The translations under genes and the position numbers were made by a program. The notes beneath the pieces were generated by a model. The model saw only the letters and a list, made by a program, of their open reading frames with translations, made no database searches and was not told where the DNA came from. A DNA stretch of 64,000 nucleotides from Glebionis coronaria (Eukaryota; Streptophyta; Magnoliopsida; Asterales; Asteraceae), in the NCBI GenBank assembly GCA_025667525.1, contig JANFOE010000193.1, positions 1,054,001-1,118,000 of the forward strand. The letters are read 5' to 3'. This document shows, piece by piece, positions 45,965 to 57,257 of this stretch (the stretch's first letter is position 1; the number at the start of each line of letters is the position of its first letter).

Positions 45965-46500
45965 TGTCTTAGCCGAACCAACCACACACAAACCAAACCC
46001 CATGAAAATTAATAAATTATTCCCACATGGTTTTTATTACTAGTTCTTGAATAATTAATTAAAACATGAAAATCATAAGAAATTAAATATAATTAAAAAA
46101 GGGTTTTGATTATACCAACGTGTGTAGAATGAAAAGATGATCACGAACAATTAAACTAGCAACCAAAATCGTCCGGTTTTGCCTCTTGTTGTCGTGTAGA
46201 CGGCGGCACAAGGGAGGACAAGGAGGAGACGAAAACTTTTCTGTAAACCTAAAAATAATGAAAAAGGTTTCCTCCTGATGTTTTTATTAAAATTGGTTTG
46301 GGGCCAAAAGGCCTACTTGGCCTCCTTCTTGGTCTTGTCACGGCATGTGGGGCCCACTAAGGGTAACCCGTAACTTTTTGTGTGTTAAATAATTAACGCG
46401 TGTGTTCGTGATTTATTATTCGTGATTTTGGTATTCGTGATCGTGTCACATTTATAATATTCATGATTGTTCGTTATTTATTGTCGTGACACGTGTTTTA

Positions 46501-46850
46501 GTTCCTACAGCCGAACAGTACCGGTGCACCCCATGGCGATGCACTGGGATGGATGAAATCTCGTTCCAAAAGTTCCTGCAACCGATCTTTTAGTTCCTTA
46601 AGATCTATAGGAGCCATACGGTAAGGAGCTTTGGAAATCAGCTCTGCACCTAGTATGAGCTCGATTTCAAACTCGACTTCACGAACAGGTGGTATGCCCG
46701 GAAGTTCATCTGGAAATACATCAAGAAACTCTGACACAATAGGCTGATCTTGGATTGATGGAGACTCGGCAGAAATGTCATGAATATTGGCTATGAAGCC
46801 TTGCCAGCCGTGTGATAGCAATGCACGTGCCTTTCCATGGATGAAATAAT
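46501..46850 (-). pseudogene. Element E reverse transcriptase, N-terminal stub
   Basis: The minus-strand frame 46821-46498 reads SEFLDVFPDELPGIPPVREV, APYRMAPIDLKELKDRLQELLE and [10 protein letters not shown], the start of a chromovirus RT. The next residues come from LTR sequence, because everything from the RT palm through integrase is deleted. A frameshift near 46850 separates it from the protease. Confidence 0.87.
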
Positions 46851-47491
46851 CTATAGTAACCTCCCTGGCAGAAAACCATGGTTTATGTACTCTGGAGATT
46901 TAACATCACCGAAGATAACCCGATAAGTGTGGCAGTCAATCGTGGCCTGGTGTTTGGATAACCAGTCCATGCCCAAAATCAAGTCAAAATCGCACATGTC
47001 CAAAGGAAGTGCGTCAACTCTACGGATCTTGTCATCAAATTCTAGGGGAAGATCTGTGTACAACTGAGTGATTCGTATAGAGTCCCTAAGTGGCGTGGAA
47101 ATGCATAAGGCATAATCTAATGGCAACGGGGAAATACTAACACGTACAGCAAAAGTAGTAGACACGACTGAATGCGTCGCTCCAGTATCAAATAGAACAC
47201 ATGTTCCCAAACCATTCATAAAGAGATTTCCGGTGATGGTGCCTGAAGTCTTATTTGCCTGATCTCGAGTAGTAGTGAACACGCCACCAGAAGTAGGAGG
47301 TGGCTTGGTGTCGGCGTGTCCAGAGGTGCCTTCTATCTCACCCTGGCGACAGTCCTTCTGCTGATGGCCTTGTTGGCCACACTTGAAACAACCACCAGTA
47401 CCTCGACGACAAATACGAAAGTGTCTGCACGAACAAGTAGGACAGACAAGATGCGTGAATCCTCCAGCAGGCATCCTAGTTAATTGAGAGC
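46851..47491 (-). pseudogene. Element E nucleocapsid zinc knuckle and aspartic protease
   Basis: This is the exon after a probable intron. It starts MPAGGFTHLVCPTC and has a Cys/His-rich stretch with the CCHC knuckle CFKCGQQGHQQKDC. The protease has the active site Asp-Thr-Gly in CVLFDTGATHSVV, followed by LPLDYALCISTPL, the DFDLILGMDWLSKH block and a C-terminal DCHTYRVIFGD. The frame ends at 46851 just before RT, through a shift. The active site is intact. Confidence 0.88.
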
Positions 47492-47564
47492 CTGTTTAAG
47501 GATTACATGCATGAGAAATGATCGTGGAACATAAGCATGATTACATAGAAGGTGTAAAATTTAC
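47492..47564 (-). other. Probable intron in E gag
   Basis: Donor GTAAAT after TCATCTA, acceptor TTAAACAG before GCTCTC; 73 bp, AT-rich. Splicing joins the gag frame (start 48489) in phase to the frame with the zinc knuckle (Met 47474). Reading through leads to a stop. Confidence 0.6.
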
Positions 47565-48489
47565 TAGATGAGGTAGAACGGTTAGGCTGTGAACCCCTAC
47601 GGTCCTGATCCCTGCTGTTACCATTGTTCCTGTTGTTGCTCGATTTGTTAGCGTTGTTACGGTAACTATCGTTATCGCCACGCCTCTTAGAACCAGAACG
47701 GTCGTTAGTCTGACGGTTTCCCTTGGATGCTTGCTGTTGAGCGGTCGCGGGCTTACGGTCGTCAGTCTTCTACCTATTCACTGCTCTGTCATCACCGAAC
47801 TCCTCTTGTTCCTGAATCATCTCGAGCTTACGGGCTGCATCGGCCATCTGTGCCACTGTATTGAAAGTAGCACATACCAAGTTGTTGGCAACTGAAGTGC
47901 GAAGTGCCCAGCGAAACTTTTCAGCCTGTTCCGTAGCAGTTCCTGCGGCTGGACCCAGAAAACCTGCTAACCAAAGAAACCTCTTCATGAACTCATTGTT
48001 GTTTTCACCAGCAATATGTCGAATGTTGTGGTAGTCCCTCTTGAGCTTCTCTTGTTCATCATGTGTAAAGTACTAATTAAGGAAGAGCTCCTTAAATCGG
48101 TCCCCTGTCAGCTGTGCAACCCAATTGTCACCACCGTTGGACTGCTTGACCGATTTCCACCACTGCAACACATCACCTTCAAACTTATAGCAAGACAGTC
48201 TTCCCTTGAAAACACCATCACAACCCATTTCATCGAAAATCTTCTCGATGTGAGAAATCCAAGCTTCAGCCTCGTTGGGGCTGCCAGTCTACTCAAACGA
48301 ACGGGGTCACTATTTGTTGAATCTCTCCAACCAAGCCATCAGAGTAACCGGTGGAGGAGGAGGAGGGTTGTGGTGATTAACATGCGCCTGAAGTTAATCT
48401 CTGGTTTCATTGCGAAGTTGGGGAAGGAGGGCTTGCAGAGCTGCATTGACAGCTTCTGTCAAATCTGGAGTATTGTGATTGCTCACCAT
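47565..48489 (-). pseudogene. Element E gag
   Basis: Start Met at 48489 (MVSNHNTPDLTEAVNAALQ). It reads a Pro-rich PPPPPP stretch, an EAWISHIEKIFDEMGC block, CYKFEGDVLQWWKSV, RFKELFL and the EFMKRFLWLAGFLGPAAG helix, all standard retrotransposon Gag, and then a basic Arg/Asn/Ser-rich tail before the intron. In-frame stops lie near 48394, 48312, 48075 and 47770. It forms the particle in intact relatives; it is broken here. Confidence 0.85.
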
Positions 48490-48922
48490 CTAACAGTTTA
48501 AAACAACAAAATGCAACATAAATCATAAATCTGAAATGAGATAACATAAGAATGAATGAACGATGTATAAATTAAAGAAGCAGTTTATAATGAAACAATG
48601 TAAAAATGCATGATGTAGTTTATAAAACTTTTATATGAAAGTAAGTGAACGCCTATGGTCAGTTCACTCAAAACAAAAGACATGGCACGGGAACGCCAAT
48701 GGGTCGGTCCCAAAGTTAAAAGTTTCAATAAAAGCACATGCAACTAAATTGGGTCAGTCCTGTACCAACCGTTACTTAGTCATAAACCTGCTACAATGAT
48801 ATGAATGCATGAAAAAATGAAAATGAATGAATGCATGCATGAAAACCAACTGTTAGTTATAGGAAGACACTGGTGACTACCCGTAAGTCACAGGTCATGT
48901 TTTACGGAGCTACAGGTCAAAA
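48490..48922 (-). other. Element E 5' leader
   Basis: About 430 bp between primer site and gag start; nothing coding seen. Confidence 0.6.
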
Positions 48923-48939
48923 CCTTGCCTCTGATGCCA
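48923..48939 (-). promoter_or_regulatory. Primer-binding site of E
   Basis: On the minus strand TGGCATCAGAGGCAAGG, four bases after the LTR end; a methionine-tRNA-type primer site with C for T at the fourth position, as also seen in G. Confidence 0.82.
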
Positions 48940-50052
48940 TATTTGTAACACCCCATTTAATAGGATAGGATGCTACAGTAAGTTATGGCGTGTCATCAAA
49001 GCATGCAAGATAAATGTCTAAACATTCATGACCATAAATAGAAATACCGGAAGCAAACATCGGTAGTCTAGTAACTCACACACAAGCAATATAAGTACTG
49101 TAAATGGAAAGGACTAAACAATGTCCAAAAGAAGTAAACTATGATAAAGTAGGAATAAATGCATAAGGTAAAAGAGGTCGGATAGCTTCCAATCCGAATG
49201 CACATACTCTGGAGTTCCTTCTTGCGTCCTTGGGTACCTGCCGTTTGGGAACATGGAAAAGTAGACGGCGGAGCATAACGCTCAGTGCACGGATATAAAA
49301 TAAAGCATGGAAAACATAGAATATGGAAGCATATAAAGAATACAAAGCATGAATGGCAGCGGAAATGAATAAGTCCTGGAAAACCTAGTTGTCTGTCATG
49401 TTAACTGTATTAGTTAATGTATCATAATAGCCAATATAGGTCATGAGGTCAACAACGTGCATGAATACTTGGAGGGGTGACCTCGTCATGCAAATTAGAG
49501 GGGATGCCTCTAATTAACTTGTAAGTGGGTAGGAGGGATCAACTCCTTGTGAAGGATGCAAGGCACACACCACATTCACCATGAAATCCTGACCGTGGTG
49601 AAGTCATAACACTAGTGCCTCTAGTTTTATGGTTACGGTACCTCTATAACTAGGTGAAATTGGTCATGCATGTATATGGCTAAGGTAACTAATAAAACAT
49701 AAGCATTTAATTTGTAACTACTGGGGAAAACAGTTGACTGTGTACGGGAAATCGTAATGAAGGAAGAGATTGTCCTTACTGAAGGACGGAAAATCCGTAC
49801 CTTATGTCCAGTTGAAGCTAACGGAAAACGATGAAGACTAATCCGCCTTGACGAATAACACTACATATAAATATGGAAGTGTATGAGTTGTCTGAATTAC
49901 ATGTATTTTACTGGTTCCGTGTGTTACTTGTTATATATATTATGTCATGTTTTACTGTTCACCTTATTAACTGTAGTTATTCAGATGTTCTGTTGTATAT
50001 TATTCATGTATTAGTGTATTAAAATACTTGTATTGTAATACTAAGTAACTTT

Positions 50053-50150
50053 CTAAAAATAGCAGGTTTCCATAAATATTAAGTTTCCAAAAATAGAAAG
50101 TTTCCAAAAATAGAAAGTTCCAAAAAATAGTAAGTTTACATAATTAGATT
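50053..50150. repeat. Short tandem repeat in E 5' LTR (AAAATAGNAAGTTTCC)
   Basis: About five degenerate units of 16-17 bp, one more than in the 3' LTR copy. Confidence 0.75.
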
Positions 50151-50452
50151 TAAGCTGAATTATAAATAAAAAGCAAAGTTAAATTAGTACAATACAAGTC
50201 ATGGTTATAGCTTAATAATTAAATAACGGGTTAATTTAATTATACTATACGTTATATGATTTTAATTAAAATACATGTTTTAATTAAAATGACTAAGTAT
50301 AAATCCCTTAGGTTATACATGAATTAATCTAATAAATTAATTAACCTAAAGTTTTATATGTCATGATTTATAAAAATAGTTTTTATAAAATAAACCGAAT
50401 CCCGAGCCCGTGTTTAATATAAGTCGAACCAAATAAGCCATATAAAAGTCCC

Positions 50453-50742
50453 ACCGAGACCTTGGAGGGGTCTCGGTTGACACTAAACAAATCAACCAAA
50501 CATGCAAAACATACCCCGACCTAGTGTCGGGGTTTCTTGGTCTCGGGTCCGAACAGCAAAACCAATCGAGCCCCATGGGGGGTCTCGGTGGTGCCTCGGT
50601 GCACACAAACCGAAAACAAACCCACACCCCGACCATTGGTCGGGGTCCTTACTGCGTCCGAGCCACAAACCAACCAAGCCGAGACCTTTAGGGTCTCGGT
50701 GGTGGTGAATAAAAACAAGCCGAGCACCCCTTGGGGTCTCGG
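50453..50742. repeat. Cluster of six hairpins in E 5' LTR
   Basis: Stems: ACCGAGACC/GGTCTCGGT (50453-50477, 9 bp); ACCCCGAC/GTCGGGGT (50513-50533, 8 bp); imperfect CGAGCCCC/GGGGTCTCG (50567-50587); ACCCCGACC/GGTCGGGGT (50626-50646, 9 bp, 3-base loop); CCGAGACC/GGTCTCGG (50679-50699, 8 bp); CCGAG-C-ACCCC/GGGGTCTCGG (50720-50742, one bulge). The loops differ but two stem sequences recur. Confidence 0.88.
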
Positions 50743-51367
50743 TGTCCCGGCCGAACCAACCACACACAAACCAAACCCCGTGACAATCAATTAATTATTC
50801 CCACATGGTTTTTATTACTAGTTCTTGAACAATTAATTAAAACATGAAATTCATAAGAAATTAAATATAATTAAAAAGGGTTTTAATTATACCAACCTGT
50901 GTAGAATGAAAAGATGATCACGAACAATTAAACTAGCAACCAAAATCGTCCGGTTTTGCCTCTTGTTGTGGTGTAGCCGGCGGCACAAGGGAGGACAAGG
51001 AGGAGACAAAAACTTTTATGTAAACTTAAAAATAATGAAAAAGATTTCCTCCTGATGTTTTTATTAAAATTGGTTTTGGGCCAAAAGGCCCACTTGACCT
51101 CCTTCTTTGTCTTTCCGCGACATGTGGGGCCCACTAAGGGTAACCCGTAACTTTTTGTGTTTTAAATAACTAACGTGTGTGTTCGTGATTTATTATTCGT
51201 GATTTTGGTATTCGTGATCGTGTCACATTTATAATATTCATGATTGTTCTTGATTTATTGTCGTGACACGTGTTTTAATATTATAAATAGAAAGTTTAAA
51301 TGTTACAGTGTTTTCGTAAGTTACTGTTTACGTGTACTGTTCATAGGTTTTTAATGCGGGTTTTACA

Positions 51368-51372
51368 ATATG
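51368..51372. repeat. Target-site duplication of E, right copy (ATATG)
   Basis: Identical to 32935-32939. The G LTR resumes with TCTATATGTTG. Confidence 0.93.
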
Positions 51373-51926
51373 TCTATATGTTGTAAACACTATTATGTAT
51401 CATGTCTGAGTTCTAAAAGTTATCATATGAATAAACAATGAATAAGAACAACTCAAATATAACAAAGATACCCTAAATTCCCATAGAAACCCTAGAAATC
51501 CCTTATATACTAATATTTCAAGCAATGTAACCACAAAATGACAATGTATTATTATTCATCCACCATATAAATAAAAGTTAAATAATCACAAAACACTAAT
51601 ATTCACTAATCACAAGCTAATTACAAGAAAATGACCTAAAACCAAGATTGCCATATAAAATCCAACCTATATTGAATTAGACTCTAATCTTTTGTAACAA
51701 AACATAAAACTCAACTAAGTATCATAATATGATCATACATTTATCTTGAACCAAGTTACAAATTATTAAAGCATAAAGTACAAGTTTTCAAAGCATAGAA
51801 CCTTAATCTTATTTAAATAACCCTAGAATATGATCAACTCATATAAACCCTCAAACTAAGAATGTAGAACCCATAGAAGTCATAAACATACTATATAAGA
51901 ATTAGAGTAAGTGTACATTAAGATAT

Positions 51927-52316
51927 AAACCCTAATTACCCAAGTTAGAAAATCATTAGGATTAATGACCTAAAAACCCTAATATTAAGAAATTTACATG
52001 GAATCACTACCTAGTCTTTTTGGACAAGTCTATAAATACCTACAGGACTTCATTAAGATTATAAGATTATATTAAGACAATGTAAAAGTACCCTAATGCA
52101 CAAGGTACAAGATTTTAATGCATGACTTTTAAATTAGGTCAAAATAGGTATTTTCACTCTTTAGACATGTTTACCTAAACTAAACCCTTAAACCAAGTGT
52201 GGTAACTCTTTGGACATGTAAGACACAATGTCTAGGACCTCAATTAAGTTTACATCAGTAGCTAAGAGGAGGATAATCACATTCACATTAAACCCTAAAT
52301 CATTAGAAAACCCTAA
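51927..52316 (+). promoter_or_regulatory. Telo-box cluster in G 5' LTR
   Basis: Exact AAACCCTAA at 51927, 51974, 52290 and 52308, with many ACCCTA or CCCTAA near-matches between 51470 and 52500. The other LTR has exact copies at 60167, 60214, 60552 and 60645. Confidence 0.7.
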
Positions 52317-52806
52317 TCTACAAATGTATACTTCCCATTTTCACGTCAACCGTTTGTTAAGCTTCAAAACAAGGACCCAAATCTCTTAAATAGAATATCT
52401 AAACCCTATTTAAGCCCTAATAATTCACTAATCACTTTCCTAAGCCCTTAATCACCAAAAACACAAAACATAAGTTACAAGCCCTAGATTTTGAATCTGA
52501 TTTTTTGTAATTTCCCTCCAAAACACATTTTCAAACCATTTCCCTCCATTCTAGGTTTGAAAACCTGATATTTATCAATCCTAAGATATTTTAGGAGTGT
52601 GACAAGTAGGTGGATCACCTCCTTGCTTGCTACACATCACCATTCCTATCTATATGTTGTCGTGACTTATTTTAGACCACAAGGAAGGATTGGGACTAAG
52701 CTACAAGCTATGAACTTGTGTAGATATTCACTAGCCTTCATTAGTCACCCCTATATCTATCTTACACGTTAAAATGCATAACTTGGAAGCTATTGGTGAA
52801 AACAAG

Positions 52807-52814
52807 TATAAATA
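52807..52814 (+). promoter_or_regulatory. TATA box of G 5' LTR
   Basis: TATAAATA followed by GGGGCG. The same sequence is at 61048-61055 in the other LTR. It lies about 1.8 kb before the LTR end, implying a long transcribed part. Confidence 0.6.
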
Positions 52815-54595
52815 GGGGCGAAATGCTTCATTTGAAACTTGCACCCTGTTTCCTTTGTATCTCATACCCATTCTCCATTTACACCTCTATATACGTCTTA
52901 GTACATCCCACAAGACCAAAAACCAGGTCTAGAAGCTATCCATTGAAGCTCTTGAAGCTATGATATCAAGTTGTGTTTATAAGAAGCCAAAAAGAGCCAT
53001 TTTGGAAGCTATCTAGGTAAATCTATGTTAACCAAGGCTTTGATCTTGTTATAAAGTTTTCTTAGACTTGTTATAATGCCAAAATTATGTTAGAAAGATA
53101 ATCCAAAAGAAACTAAGTCATTTCTTCATTTTAAATGAAAGTTATAAGTTAAAGATGTCTTAAAACCCTAGTTCTATAATTTACATAAATTAATGAGCAA
53201 AACCCCATTTCAAAAGCTATAATTCTTAAGAAATGTTTTTTTGTGATTATAAAAGTGCTCGTAAACTTTGTTTTCAAATCCTAGATCATTTGGATCATTT
53301 TTGAGCTTGTTATGTGATTTTTACAAGTTCAGGGACTAAAACTATCATTTGTTAAACTATAAATCATTATGGGCCAAAAGTGTCATTTTTTGAAATTAAA
53401 AGCTATAATAATACATGTTGTAAAGTTTGAGACCCTAAAGTTAAATAATGAAGGTTTAAATTGCAATTTATGAAACTATATACTTAAAGGGTAAAAAGTG
53501 TAACTACACCAAACAATAACAACAAGGACTAATTTGGCAAAAGATTGAAACTCAAAATGTAATAAAATATGTTGTGTCATGTTAGTAGAGATCTTTGTAC
53601 AAAGATGTTCCATCTCGATATACGTTCTGACTGAGTGGTTGGGTTTACGATTTAAAGTGCCCTCCTTTCTCAAACGTTTATAGAATGGCTTCTGAGTATG
53701 ATGGCCCGAACAATGATACTATTACTCCAAACTAATTCAATCAAAGAATGTTAATAAAATAGAATGAACTCAGAGACTAACACCTGATATATATTCATAT
53801 TGTTTGTTAGTCTAGATTCCGTGAGAAGGTTGTGGTTGGATAATCAAAAGACTCTATCGACTAATGTGAGTTTATAGCCTCAGATTTTAAGAGCTTACAA
53901 ACAATTTGAAAACCCGTGAGGGGGATATATGTAAATCTGGAAAACAAGTGTTTTTGTATGCTTCCTATATGATTACTGACACTATGTTTACTTGTTGCCA
54001 TCCAAAGTCCCTTTTTAATCGTGAACCGCTAATAATTTAATGATTGCCAATATCATGAATAGTACTATTGGAGACTGACATCTCCTATCTGGGAAAGTCG
54101 CACTTGCTAGCAGCTAAAACTCAGGATAGTCTAGTAATCTTCCTGCTTAAGGGAAATTTGTTGGATATTTCTGATAATGTCTAGTCGCGGGTCATGAGCT
54201 AGTGCACTAAGAATCGATGAATTTAATACTGGGTGTATAACGCTGTAGCCCGAGAGTCATACTTGTATTCAAATGATGTTTAAAACCTATAAATTCACTC
54301 AACCTTTGTGTTGACTTTAATCATATATCTCAGGTGAATGAAGACTGGCGTGCTACGGAGGGTGGTGTCTTGAATAAGTTATCATTCTATCAATAAAACT
54401 AGATCTTTGGGAAACTTGTGTTTGTACAGCGTATGTACAGTTGTTTATTAAACTTTGATTTAAATAAATGAATGATAACATTTGTTTCATAAAAATGTCT
54501 TTTTAGTATTTTCTGTTATTGTAACTATGGTACTATGAAGTAATACCCCATATCAATGTTCCGTTGTGTAAAGGTAAAATGGGGGTGTTATAGAT

Positions 54596-54607
54596 TGGCA
54601 TCAGAGC
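54596..54607 (+). promoter_or_regulatory. Primer-binding site of G
   Basis: TGGCATCAGAGC, three bases after the LTR; methionine-tRNA type with one change. Confidence 0.85.
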
Positions 54608-54749
54608 TTGTGTAAAGGTAAAATAAGGTTTTCCTAAACTATAACTGAGATTTTTAAAATTCAAGACTATCAGCCATTAGCAGCGCCAACGTAAGATTTT
54701 TATCCCTTTAGAAGCATATCTTATGTTATTATGTTATAAAACTACAAGG

Positions 54750-55327
54750 ATGTCTACTTCCACCTATATTCTCATCTTCGACGATGATGAAAGAGAAATT
54801 TTGATGTTCATTCCATCTTCCACAGATGTGCGTGTTCTAAATTTGTCTTTTTACTATACTCCTGTTACAAGAATATTTCTCACATCAAACTAAAGTGATG
54901 AATAGAACACCTTCACGTACGTCTTAGTTTCTGTTACCTGAGGATCTTTATTCATCTCCCAATCGAAGTCGCAAAGAGCCTTATGAAACTGAAGAGGTCT
55001 CCAGAGCATGGATTATGGAAAAGCATGACCGGAAATTATTTGCAAATTGCATGTCATCTCGATGCAATTTCCTTAGAAGCTTTCAGAAGAGTAGAAAGTA
55101 ACGTTAGATATTTAATAAGAGGAAGAGCATAAATTAAAGAGCATCTTACGCATTTGGAATATAAAATGGACGTTACCCGACGCCATAATATTAAAATGAG
55201 TAAAAGAATGCATCATTTCAAACTAGTGATGGCAAGAATTTATAAGGAGAACGCTGAACTAAGAGAAGGCCTTATTAAAACTGGGCTTAATTTAGAAATA
55301 CTCATTGAAGACCTGAAAACTACTTAA
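54750..55327 (+). pseudogene. Extra frame upstream of gag in chromovirus G, decayed
   Basis: A Met at 54750 opens MSTSTYILIFDDDEREIL, acidic at a place where D has DDEEPFEF, and stops at about 54894. Farther on, WIMEKHDRKLFANC (near 55009) lines up with WFLKKFDQSLFERY of the D extra frame, and a charged helix (KMSKRMHHFKLVMARIYKENAEL) lines up with the helical part of D. The frame shifts near 55085 and has a stop at about 55129. The alignment was made by eye. Together with D it supports an ancestral gene before gag in this chromovirus group. Function unknown. Confidence 0.5.
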
Positions 55328-55694
55328 CAATCTGACTCCGGATATATTTTGGACAGAATTGAGGAGATTAAAATGAGAAATTATGATTAAAAATCTAGTC
55401 ACAGTTTGTAAAAATGTACAGTTTCCTTTATGTAACAATGATGTTTATCATGTAAATATGAACGATAAGTTGTTAATAAATAAAGAAGTGTGCTTTTGTT
55501 CTTGAAAACTCTTGTCATTTTATCATAATTCTTATTATGAATCCTCATATATGAATTTGTTAAGAAATCAACATTCATATTATAAATCCTCATATATGAA
55601 ATTCCCAAAAGAATGAGAACTCGACAATGGTAAATTAAATTTATTCCATACTCCAGGTATGAAAATTTAATATCAAGTGTTATTATGTGATAGG

Positions 55695-56800
55695 ATGGCT
55701 CCTACAAGAGCAACAACATATGCGACAATAAATATGGCACCTAAAGAAATAAGTCAATTGGTTGCTAAGAGTGTGACTGAAGCTTTGCAAGCACAAGCCA
55801 CCAATGTAGCCAGAGCAAGTAATGGAAATGCTGCTAGAAGAGAAGTTCCTGTTGAAAGAAGATGTACTTACAAGGATTTCATGAACTATCAGCCCTTTAA
55901 CTATAAAGGATCTAAAGAAGCTGTTGGACTTATCCATTACTTTGAGAGAACTGAATCAGTATTTGTTCGCAATGACTGTTCTGAAGATTGTAAAGTGAAG
56001 TTTGCTACGGGTACTTTAGTAGAAGAAGCTTTGTCTTTGTGGATTACTTATCTACAACCCATTGGGATAGAACAAGCTTATCATATTCCATGGAATGAAT
56101 TTAAAAATCTGCTAACTAAGAAGTATTGTCCTCGCAATGAGATTAGGAAAATGGAGGACGAATTCTATAATTTAGCAATGAAAGAGAATAATCTTAAAGC
56201 TTATATCCGAAGATTTCAGGAATTAGCATCACTATGTCCTAATATGGTGCCTAATACTAAAAAGTGGATGGAAGCTTTTATTGGAGGATTGCCTAGAAGC
56301 ATTGAAGGGAATGTTACCGCCTCTAAAGCCCAAAATTTAGAGGAAGTTATCACCATTACTCAAAAGTTAATGGATCAAGTGATAAGGTATAATCATGCAC
56401 CAATAGCAATCAATAACTTGAGTATGTTTGATGATAGGAGGAATTTTACTATTAATCGTAATTTCCAGAAGAATAGTTTTCATAATTATAATCAAGGAAA
56501 TAATCGTCAGCAGCAGAACAAAAGAAATGATGTTTCTAAAGTTTATGTTGTAACTACGAACACTGGTTATAATGGAAGACAACCCTTTTGTCAGAAATGT
56601 TCTCTACATCACACATGGTTTTGCACTATCAAGTGTCAGAACTGTAGAAAAACAGGACATCAGACAAGATTCTGAAGAGGTAAAGGACCAACTACTGGGA
56701 TTAATCAAATTCCGGTAACTAAAGTTTGCTATAACTGTGGAGAAAAAGGGCATTTGGTAAATGAGTGGCGTAAAAAGAGCAATAGCAGAGGAAAAGCATA
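55695..56800 (+). pseudogene. Chromovirus G gag
   Basis: The start is taken at Met 55695 (MAPTRATTYATINMAPKEI). The frame is open to 56673 with the Gag blocks FMNYQPFNYKGSKEAVGLIHYFERTE (the capsid start), LSLWITYL, KYCPRNEIRKMEDEF and AYIRRFQELASLCP. The zinc-knuckle region follows: CQKCSLHHTWFC and CQNCRKTGHQTRF with a TGA where the final Cys segment continues. A second knuckle, [14 protein letters not shown], has Trp for the last Cys. Broken but recognisable. Confidence 0.88.
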
Positions 56801-57257
56801 TTTGTTGAACGATACTCATCATGATCAGAATACGGTTACGGGTATGTTTCATCTAAATCAACATCTGGTTAAAGTAATAGTTGACTCAGGAGCTGATAGA
56901 AGTTTCATATCTGTTAAAATTGCTGCTAAGTTAGGTATACCGACTGTTTCCATGAATACTAAGTACGATGTAGAAATGGCCGATGGAAAAATAGTTAGCA
57001 CTAGTACCTTTATTCAAGGATGTATCGTTACTTTATTACGTAAATCCTTTGAAATCGAACTTATGCCAATTAAGCTCGGTAGCGTTGTCGTAGAGATAGG
57101 GATGGATTGGTTATCTAAATACCATGCTAAAATCTTATGTGACGAGAAAACCGTTAATATTCCTATTAACGGTGAAGTTTTGGTTGTCCATGGTGAACGA
57201 AGTAAGACTCGACTAAATCTCATATCATGCTTAAAGATAAATAAGTATGTATCCTGA
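56801..57257 (+). CDS. Chromovirus G aspartic protease
   Basis: An open frame from 56754 to 57257. The active site is Asp-Ser-Gly in [14 protein letters not shown]; then [15 protein letters not shown], the [13 protein letters not shown] block and [16 protein letters not shown]. The end of the protease is joined directly to a deletion that removes most of RT. The active site is intact. Confidence 0.87.

Larger units (their letters stand above)
44604..46500 (-). repeat. 3' LTR of E, inner part
   Basis: It continues 32940-33483 after F and matches 49446-51277. It ends abruptly at CGTGTTTTA; the remaining 90 bp or so of the LTR, as seen at 51278-51367, is deleted and RT sequence follows. It has about 115 bp (near 44731-44838) that the 5' LTR lacks, and lacks a roughly 30-bp piece present there. 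Both-strand open frames at 45603-46012 are by-products of the hairpin repeats. Confidence 0.9.
32940..51367 (-). mobile_element. Element E: internally deleted Ty3/gypsy chromovirus, host of F
   Basis: Read on the minus strand: 5' LTR (51367-48944), primer site, gag with a probable intron, protease, the first part of RT, then directly the 3' LTR (46500-44604 and 33483-32940), which lacks its inner 90 bp or so. RT core, RNase H, integrase and the polypurine tract are gone in a single deletion. The TSD ATATG is intact. Element F lies inside its 3' LTR. E depends on other elements for enzymes, if it moves at all. Confidence 0.92.
48944..51367 (-). repeat. 5' LTR of E
   Basis: On the plus strand TGTAACACCCC…GGGTTTTACA, 2424 bp. 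It holds the uninterrupted target of F near 49437-49445, a short tandem repeat at 50053-50150 and six hairpins at 50453-50742. It is flanked by ATATG at 51368. Confidence 0.94.
51373..54592 (+). repeat. 5' LTR of G, main part
   Basis: It continues 32796-32939 and ends GGGGGTGTTATA before the primer site; the whole LTR is 3364 bp. It matches 59592-62188. It contains telo-box motifs, a TATA box (52807-52814) and no gene. Confidence 0.92.

Noticed and set aside
45603..46012. Several overlapping open frames on both strands (also at 50361-50794)
   Set aside because: They appear in both E LTRs and result from GC-rich hairpin repeats lacking stops; no start context or domain.
51470..52500. CCCTAAA-like motifs as interstitial telomere repeats
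   Set aside because: They are dispersed single motifs, not tandem copies; better described as telo-boxes.
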